Positions 50,775-64,000 of a stretch of 64,000 nucleotides of DNA are shown here, piece after piece. The notes beneath the pieces were generated by a model that saw only the letters and a program-made list of their open reading frames with translations, was not told the origin of the DNA and did no database searches. The stretch is taken from the NCBI RefSeq assembly GCF_963422355.1, contig NC_085085.1, positions 12,291,985 through 12,355,984 of the forward strand, in the 5' to 3' direction. The DNA comes from Corticium candelabrum (lineage: Eukaryota > Porifera > Homoscleromorpha > Homosclerophorida > Plakinidae). The position numbers and the translations under genes are program-made. Every line of letters starts with the position of its first letter. Within the stretch, counting starts at the first letter, position 1.

Positions 50775-51466
50775 ATATATATATTTATTTATTTCTTACA
50801 CACCTACTCACATACAGGGAAGTCCCAACTAAGGACTTCAGCTACTTCCGCAAGTATGCGGCTAGATATCATTCTAGCGTTATAAATCCATAATCTAACA
50901 GAAAGCTGCTCTAGCAAATTCTTTAAAGCCTTCCAGAAGGGAACAGCTAACACAGCACATACTTTTGAGGATATAGACTTCAAAGTCTCTAGACTGTCTG
51001 GTGACCAAAGGCCAAGTGTTTCAACTACCAACGGATAAAATGTACCACCAGTCAAAGATACTCTTGCATGGTGACGATCATCCTTGCCCATTTCTGCTGC
51101 TTCTGCAACAACTCCTGATGTTTCAGCAACTCGAGCAATGTAAGATGGTTGCAACGTGTTTCTTACAGTGATGTCAAAATATCCAGGCCGTCCATTCAAG
51201 AAATTCGGATGGAAGACATCACCTGGGCGGCATTTGGATTGACCCGAGCTTCTCTGTTCTTTCACAACTTGTTTGGAATCAATGAGGAGTGATTGCCAAA
51301 TAGACTCACATAAAGCATTATGTCGATTCAGACGATGTGGACCATGACCACACCCAACAAGATGATCTCCATATGGGTCAAGTGGATGACCACATATACA
51401 TCTGATGCTGTTTGGTGGGAACGGAAACACAGGTAGACCCAACCAGTATCTTGCTGCTACAACAAA

Positions 51467-51527
<61 letters not shown>

Positions 51528-52471
51528 GGGGAGTAGATTATCCAGGTGATCATGAGTACGTAACTGCACGTGACTTTCAAGAACGGGATTCGTGTCGAAT
51601 AGATGCTAGGCTTGATACACCTATTCCCCGCAACGGCAGCGTCGTCTTCGAAATAACACAGCGTCCAACGGGACTTTCGAAATAGCATCAACAATCAATT
51701 TCAAACAAAATAATATTTAAATAACAAACAAACTAAAACAATCAATAATCAAATTAATTAAATCAACGGAGTTTTTTGAAACAGGACACTCGGTTACATT
51801 TTCTTTGTCTTCAACAGGATATTACTAGCTAATCAACTAACTAGCTATCCTCAGAACAGGACATCATGAACGGGCCTATCTCTGAACGAAATTTTTCATG
51901 AGAATTCTGTCCAGCTGCTATAGTGCTTTAAATTAGAACTGGATACTAATGCAACAAAATATGAACTTGCGTATATACATTGGGCTATTCGATCCTTGTT
52001 ATAGCTAAAAAATTTAATTTTTTAGCGCGGGATCTATATAATTGAAATCTAGCTCTGAATGAGAATTCTGTCCGGCTGCTAATCTGTCCGGCTGCTAGTT
52101 CTTCTGAACAGAGTAACAAATGTATGTGAACGAGAGATAAATTCGCAAAACGCAACTAATAATACTCTGCCCGTGTTGAGAACGAGCACCATTCAGAGGC
52201 CTAGGACTAATTATTTCTATGTGCTTTACTTGTCATCGCCAAAGGCACTCTAATTGAAGCCTCTAAAAATAATTTTGAGCACAGACAGGGGAGTGCGTCT
52301 TCAAATGGGTGCTTTACATAGATGAGCGCCACGCAATGAGCTACATACGGGGTTTACAGCCAGTAGATAATACGGGAGTTTGTATACATTTGATTACGAT
52401 TTTCGGAGTTATTGATGTTTTAACTTTCTGACACCTTGGAAGTTGAGTTTCAATCTTTTTCGTATTTAATC
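50144..52471. other. Spacer between STAND-2 and ADO
   Basis: Apart from the LINE fragment and AT-rich microsatellites at 50675-50780 and 51472-51526, there is unique AT-rich DNA. No further gene seen. The last part, 52250-52471, aligns with 37020-37239 in unit A and should contain the ADO promoter. Confidence 0.6.
50760..51470 (-). mobile_element. 5'-truncated LINE fragment with 3' A-tail
   Basis: On the minus strand an open frame of about 220 codons runs from the (AT)n tract at 51472-51526 to a stop at 50804. It contains a CxC...HxxGCGHG zinc-finger-like segment (IRCICGHPLDPYGDHLVGCG), then RPGDVFHP...GYFDITV, which fits a PD-(D/E)XK-like core, then GGTFYPLVVETLGLWSPDS. This arrangement follows the reverse transcriptase in some LINE-type elements. 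After the stop come AAATAAATAAA and a run of A, a retroposition signature. The 5' end is lost at the AT repeat, so it is a dead-on-arrival copy. Confidence 0.7.
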
Positions 52472-57864
<5,393 letters not shown>

Positions 57865-58701
57865 CTTATTGCAGTTTGTGTGTCTTGAACTCCAAGTTGT
57901 TTTCATTGGAAAGAAAAACGTAGTTCTAGCTACTACATGTAGTAGTATGGTTGATGACAACTATTTTATAGTATCAGAAATGTTTCTTGTGTATGGCATG
58001 CAGTAGTGTTTCATTTTTTCCTACTTTAGACTTATGCTGTTCTCATCTCATCATGTATAGCTTATTAGCTTGACTGCATGTTTAGATTTTTGATGTGTAC
58101 AATGGTTAGCATGTACAGACATAAAAAAACTGGTAGACTACAACAGTTGTCAATATGAACACATCAGACATCCATCTGCAAAGTCAAAGTGATATACAAC
58201 TTGTACCATTGACTGATCTCATGTGAACACAAAATACTGGATGTATATTGTTCTTTTTATCACACCGGGCATTGGTGCAGTTCTCATCCTAGGGCAATTA
58301 GAACACCTAACTAGACATGTTACAAAACATTATTTTTAGCAACTGCAACAGACTGCATGCATGCACATACACACATCTATACACATAGCTACTCTATAGC
58401 AGTCCAACTCACAACGCAATCTATGTTACTCTACTTATAACGTTCGCTCGGTTCACCATCCATGCTATATACATTTATATATACATTTACAATTCCTCTA
58501 CCGAATGCAGAGTCTTAACCTAATAACTAGTCTTCTAGCTAGTGTAATTGACTTATAATATCGCCTAACCTTATAATATTGATGTAACCTACTACTGTTT
58601 CGTAATGGACCCTAATAATCCTACACAATCACGGAATAGTGTTTGAAGACAGCGGGCGTTAATTGCGGTGTACGATTTATATCAATAACCGGAAACGCAG
58701 T
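57865..58701. other. ADO to HIP1 intergenic
   Basis: About 840 bp, AT-rich, without coding signal. The last 100 bp are GC-richer and should carry the HIP1-family promoter and 5' UTR. Confidence 0.6.
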
Positions 58702-61700
58702 ATGGCGGCGAAGTTACGCACTGCCGTCTCGCCTACTGACGTCGTCTACCCTGTAGACTTCGAGAAGTTCGAGAAAGAGCAGGTAATTTTGTGGAAAATA
58801 GAGAAATGCGGCAAGTAGCAGCGTGCGCAGCGGCGGAGTGAACGACCGTTTCGGTCTGTTGTTCATCGCTTCTAGTCATTCAAAGTGCTTTCACTCATTC
58901 TTGCATTGAAAAAATAATGATTTGTTTAAATGTGCTCGTAGAACGTAGACTACGGTTTTTAGAGTAGAGAAACGGTCGATACGGAGACCGACCTCTAGTC
59001 AGGAATCTGACTTCATTGGCTGAAAATTTTTGTGCGTGCAGTTCGAGTCACTGACTAAAGCACTCAGTATGGAAGAGAGAGCGATGAAAGAGAAACACTG
59101 CAGAAGTAAGTTCGATGTTGCTGACGTTAACTTACTCTAGTCTTTGAAAGCCTGCGTTTGCATGTTATTAAAAGGTGTGGTCATCGGCACACATCAGGAG
59201 AAGGGCTGCACCATCTTCTGGTCGCTTCTCAAGAATCGCTTTCAGCTGGAGAAGCAGAACATTACGTGCTGGAAGGCTGCCATGGTGATACATAAGGTCT
59301 TACGTGCTGGACATCCTAATGTGAGGAGAACACATCCATAAAATGTGTCAGAGTATGTGGCTCAGCTGTCTGTTTGCTGCTGCTGCTGCTGCTGCTGCGC
59401 AGGTGCTTGACCAGTCTTACAGACATCTTGATAGATTGAAACAGTTGGGCCAGACTTGGGTGTGTTTTTGTGTTTCTCTGGTTGTGAGCAATATCGAATT
59501 GAAAACGATGGGTTTGGATAATTTTAGGGGCAATATCTGGATGCATATTCCAAGTTGATTCATGCGTACTGCTGCGTCATTTGTGCAAAACTGGATTTTC
59601 ATCGGAGGGTAAGTTAGTTTAATACACTTTATGCTTGTGCACTGGCATACATATGGTAGAGTCGCCACTAAGGCTGTATCTTACTTACTCTTTATAAGTT
59701 GTGGTATAGCTGCAGCTACTATTCTAGAGGAACTTTTAGTCGAGGGCGTTTTTTGTGTAGGATGTCCACCAATGTACCATAGTCGTCATTGTACCTATCT
59801 AAAGTCATTTAGGATTTGATTTTCTATTACAGATTTGTAACCATTACATACCATGCAGTACAATAGTCCAATCATGGATTTATGCAGCAACCACAGCAAT
59901 GGACAGTCTAATTCATGCCCATAATTCCAAGTTTTGTCAGAAACGAACAGCATTAATGTACCTGTCTGCAACTGCCAATACAAATCAATCATTTTTCTGA
60001 TTCACAACAATTGATAATTTTATGGCGGAACTGAACATTATGTAACCATTGCCTCCCATGTGATAAATTTCATTACTTTGGCATGCAATAACGGTTTGTG
60101 TCACAGAATTTGGTCACACGAAATGACAGTTGTTTGTATGATGTTACATCGATTTTACAACCAACGCACGTGGAAGCAAAATGATGTCAAATTTGTAATA
60201 CTTCACGACAAGTCAATCTTCAACCATCTCATAGCTGTGAAAGCGAAACAGTTTCAGTTACTAGTTGTTGCTTATTAGATGTAGTTTGGGGACAATTGTG
60301 TTGGGAAATTAGTGTCTACATGTGTGGTGGACAAGTGACCATGTTCTAAGGTTTATTGCTCATTTGTGTGAATAAGTAACTTGCAGTTGGATTGTAGATA
60401 TTAACTAATTCTATAATGCTCAGACTAACTGAAAGATCTTGCAAGAACCTACAGGATAGAGTGTTTCGTTAATGAGAGGTACCGTATGGCATGCTAGAGT
60501 GACATCTAAGGCGTTGCAGAAGGGCGTTAAGTTACAGCACTTGCATTCCATGGAATGTTTGTTTATAATTTCAGTGAATACAATTTGTCGACATCCTGTG
60601 GTCAGTTTGAGAGAATTTCTATGATATTAATCACAAAATTGTGTGTGGAACATTTAATTAAACTTTTGTCATAAATAAATATTTACTAGCACCAATAACA
60701 ACCAGATTTACTGCTTAAGTTAACTTTACAGCTAATATTGAAGCATATGATTGGATAAATAGTGAAAACTTCAACACATTAAAGTGCCATCTTGTTAATA
60801 GTCTAGAGCATTTTATGCTACACTTTAGTTTATAGTGTTTATTTAGTGTAGCTCGACTAATGCTGTTGCTATACATCTAGAGATAATTTCATGAACACAC
60901 ATCAAGTTTAGGGAGTTTGACATACTACATGCAATGCCTTCTACCAATAGTTCTTTGATTGAAACTCCTCCATGGATCATTGACAGATACTTTGTTTGAG
61001 CTACTCAAATTTGCATTGGCCAGGTTAAGGTTGATTGTGTTAACATAAATCTCTGTGCTCTTGTAGAATCCAGCTTTTCCTCAAACACTGAATTTCAAGG
61101 ATCAGAAAATTCCTGTTCAGGACAACGATATCAACGGATAGTATGTGTCTTGTAAAGCACATTTGGCTGGCTGCTGTTACGTCATTTGAATCTGTAATAC
61201 TAGTTTTCAGCTGGCCGTCGAAGTCTTTGATTTCCAGGCAACCATACTGAAATTGCAGAAACTCAGTCAGTGTGTAATAGTTAGGTTCTTGTCATGCTAT
61301 CTAGTAAGTTCTCTATATGTATACACCGTGTAGTATTTGGAAGTTTGGATCCATCTCGTCCAGCTAGTGCAACTTCTGTTCACTGTCGTGTCGCTCCTCT
61401 TGTGCCTATTGTTGAAGTTTGATATAACAATACTTAGTATGATCAGTTTGGATTAATGTTTTGATTTTTAGGAATCGGCTGCATTGTACCAGATGAGCCT
61501 GAAGTTAATGCATCAATTACATTCTAGTGAGTCGTTGTTGCATTATGTTTGCCTTTGTCGTTTAAGGGTTGTTTTTAGGTTTGCCAATTGAGACTCTGAC
61601 TGGTCATCGTGAACGCTTTTACAAGCAATACTCAGAGTATGAACATTATTATTCCAGTTATGACATTGATTTGCTATTGCTGGTTTTTCACAGGCTTTTT

Positions 61701-63912
61701 AAGTTTTACTTTAGTGCCGACAACTTGCAGTATTTGGAGACACTTGTGTCGGTTCCAAAATTGTCGGAGGTTTGCATGTTCAAACTGTATGTCAGTATAG
61801 ACATGCTAGTATGCATACAACAACGTTTTATTTAGCATCCACCAACATTTCAAGTTGGTGGTCAAATCGTTTCAGATGGTGAAAGTCGTCCAAGCACACA
61901 GAGAAGTGCTTCAGTACCGAAGTCTGCAGATCCATTTGTTCCTCCTACAGACCATCGCAAAAGTTTACCTTTTGTGGTAAGTATGCTTGTTTGATGTAAC
62001 TTAATTAATAACGTGAGAAAATACTATGCACTAAAAATTAATGTTGTGAACTAATTAAGATGGCAGTTCTTGTTTACAGTAGAGTGCTACCCACTGTTAT
62101 ATTCTACTCTGCTATTGTCATGACTTCGTTTTACGTCATTAGTACAGTAGTGTACTGCAATGAAGATACTGTCCTATTTAAGTGATTGTCCTGTTTATAC
62201 AGCTTGAAAGGAAAAGCACTGATGATCGCTTTCGCGATGCTTTCGGGTCTCCTACTAAGCTGCAGGGATTTGATTTTGGTGTAACAGAATCATCCAGCGA
62301 AACTTCTCAACAACTAAAAGAGAAGTGTGTTATTGATTATTTAATTAAATTGGAATGACTCATAACTTGGTAAAACATTATCTTTTATAGAGATGATTTG
62401 ATTGAGCAACTTATGCGTGAGGTTGTAGAATTAAGGCAGAAAGTGATTGATCTGGAGAGGCAACATCAAGCTGTAAGAATGTCTTACTTTGATTCTGAAA
62501 TATTGAGGAGGTAGTACATATGTTGTTTTTCATCTGCAGGACACAGCATTGATTAATAGTTTAAAATATCAGATAAGACAGGTACTTGTTAGATAATAGA
62601 GTTTGTAATGAGGTTACTTGTTGAGATTCACTTGTAATAGCTTCAGGAAGAAATAGACGAGTACAAAGACATTGCAACTCAAGCTTGTGATGTGAGACTA
62701 CAGAAACTGTTGTTGTCCTATAGTTAAACAAGTTATTGTGATACAGGAGAATGTTGCACTTAAAAGCCAGCTGAATGATTCTAAGCCTATTGTAGAATCT
62801 AAGGCTGAATCAGGTGAGATCTTGATGTTTCTATTAATTAAAGCAATATGTAATGATGGTTTGACTGCTGCTGTAGATAAATTAAAAGCAATGGAAGAAA
62901 AGTTTGCAAAGGTGAAACAGATGTATGGATCATTAAGGAAAGAACATGTTGATCTGCTTAAGCAAGTCAGTACTAGTAGCAGAAGTAACTTGTAGATGAA
63001 GCAGCTTGCTTAAATTTGAATGTAGCACTCAGAGGTGACTAAGCAAGTGACCACACTTGGGAAGAAAGTAGAAGATTCAGAGACAGCATCAAAGGTGATG
63101 GAGTTTTTGTGTTGTTTTTGTGTGTGGAGGGCTTTGTTGGTCTGTTTGAAAATTTCTATGAAAATGTTTGGCATTGCCATTCTGTGTTATGAACATGGAG
63201 TGTTCGATTTTATATTACAGTGTTTTTGACACTTTTAGGGTTCACTAACCTGCTTCATGATGAGGGTGGTGGCAAGTGTTTGGGGTCACCAAACTAGCAT
63301 AGATTCTATTGTTGTATGAGTTTACTATCATTTCAAAATTGGTAATTTGCCCATGCATATGATGATTGGATTCTTGTTCTTAAAGTCTACATTATTTTTC
63401 ATGCTGCAAACTGGTTTAATTTATTTATTGCCTTTACACAAATTTAGTGGAAAGTAGTGGAATCCTCTGTGATTTGTTTCTCACTATACAGACTTTCCAG
63501 AGTAAAGTTACTGAGCTAGAAGATGAAGTGGAGAAATCTCGTGCACAGTCAGCCATTGCTGAAAGTGTGCCTACTTTACAAGCTGCCTTGGAGGAGCAGC
63601 AAAGAGTATGTAACAAGCTTATAAACCGGTCTCACTTTATATTTCAAGCATGTATGTATTCGGATTAAATATTTATAGGCTGCTGAATTGCTTATTGCTG
63701 AAAAAGTAGCAGCTGAGCGTCAGATGTCTGATGATCTTGATTATGAAAGACATGCATTGCTTGGTCAGTTTTGTTTGAGGAGATCATTGTACACACGTAA
63801 AGTGACTTCTTTATTATAATAGTTCGTGCTGTGGAAGAAGCTCGTGTACTTATTCTGCAAGCACAGGAACAGTCCAAAAGTGATCTGTTGTCAGATAGCA
63901 TTTGTTCGCCTG
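58702..63912 (+). CDS. HIP1: Huntingtin-interacting protein 1 family endocytic adaptor, 5' part
   Basis: Twenty-two exons fit in phase: 58702-58782, 59042-59105, 59175-59320, 59403-59459, 59528-59608, 61067-61140, 61204-61265, 61334-61416, 61472-61526, 61579-61636, 61694-61769, 61836-61976, 62203-62324, 62391-62472, 62540-62581, 62641-62691, 62747-62813, 62877-62965, 63026-63094, 63492-63605, 63679-63763, 63823-63912. The gene continues past the window. Residues 1 to about 280 are the ANTH domain (KEKHCRS, GTHQEKG, TFWS-like IFWSLL, CWKAAMVIHKVLR, GHPN), which binds phosphoinositides at clathrin-coated pits. Exon 12 contains ADPFVPP, a DPF-type AP-2 binding motif. From exon 14 on it is a heptad coiled coil (KDDLIEQLMREVVELRQKV, REHVDLLKQ-like). 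The actin-binding THATCH domain of HIP1/HIP1R lies beyond 64000. One gene here could be ancestral to both vertebrate paralogues. Exon 4 is preceded by a (GCT)n polypyrimidine substitute at 59377-59400. Confidence 0.93.
59609..61066. other. HIP1-family intron 5, nothing recognised
   Basis: The longest intron of the gene (1.46 kb). AT-rich unique sequence with no repeat ends, RNA gene or open frame that I can support. Confidence 0.6.
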
Positions 63913-64000
63913 GTATCAAGAGTTAAAGTCCAATGCTGCAATTCTTGGTTTCCAAGTTGTTGCTGTGGTCTTAGAATACTTTACCAGTCAGGTGGAAAGT

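Overview
The window is animal nuclear DNA. Its genes are multi-exon, with many short GT-AG introns (often 60-120 bp) and long introns full of small inverted-repeat elements and (CA)n tracts. Recognisable genes are merlin/NF2, the mitochondrial E3 ligase MUL1, cysteamine dioxygenase ADO, HIP1/HIP1R, a trypsin-fold protease and two large STAND (NB-ARC) NTPases with TPR repeats. Compact introns plus this STAND/TPR class suggest an early-branching marine invertebrate, most likely a sponge. That assignment is inference; no rRNA or mitochondrial marker is present. I rebuilt exons by hand from splice sites, reading-frame phase and family knowledge.

Layout: 77-1964 (+) holds the 3' part of a secreted cystine-knot-like repeat protein. 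6074-7334 (+) encodes a two-exon trypsin-fold protein with an unusual pocket and no IVGG activation site. 9227-17508 (-) is MUL1 in three exons; its 7.1 kb second intron contains a 3.6 kb THAP/Kolobok-like DNA transposon with about 180 bp inverted ends. 17830-25047 (+) is a complete 16-exon merlin gene, head to head with MUL1 across 321 bp.

25304-53912 is a tandem segmental duplication, with units of about 13.3 and 15.3 kb. Each unit carries a decayed copy of the 3' half of merlin, an intact 17-exon STAND gene (1113 and 1112 codons, every exon phase conserved), and a copy of ADO exon 1. The first ADO exon copy is dead; the second is the working exon 1 of the ADO gene (52472-57864). 58702 to the window end is the 5' part of a HIP1-family gene.

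The strongest candidate for an undescribed system is the STAND pair. An NB-ARC NTPase module has a SAM-like domain inserted between its GLPLA and winged-helix parts, followed by TPR repeats mostly encoded one per 114-135 bp phase-1 exon, and ends in a hydrophobic C-terminal tail. The paralogues are almost identical at the P-loop but strongly diverged in the TPRs, the pattern expected of a conserved switch with a diversifying sensor. The housekeeping genes (merlin, MUL1, ADO, HIP1) show no functional link to each other or to the STAND genes; their adjacency is positional.
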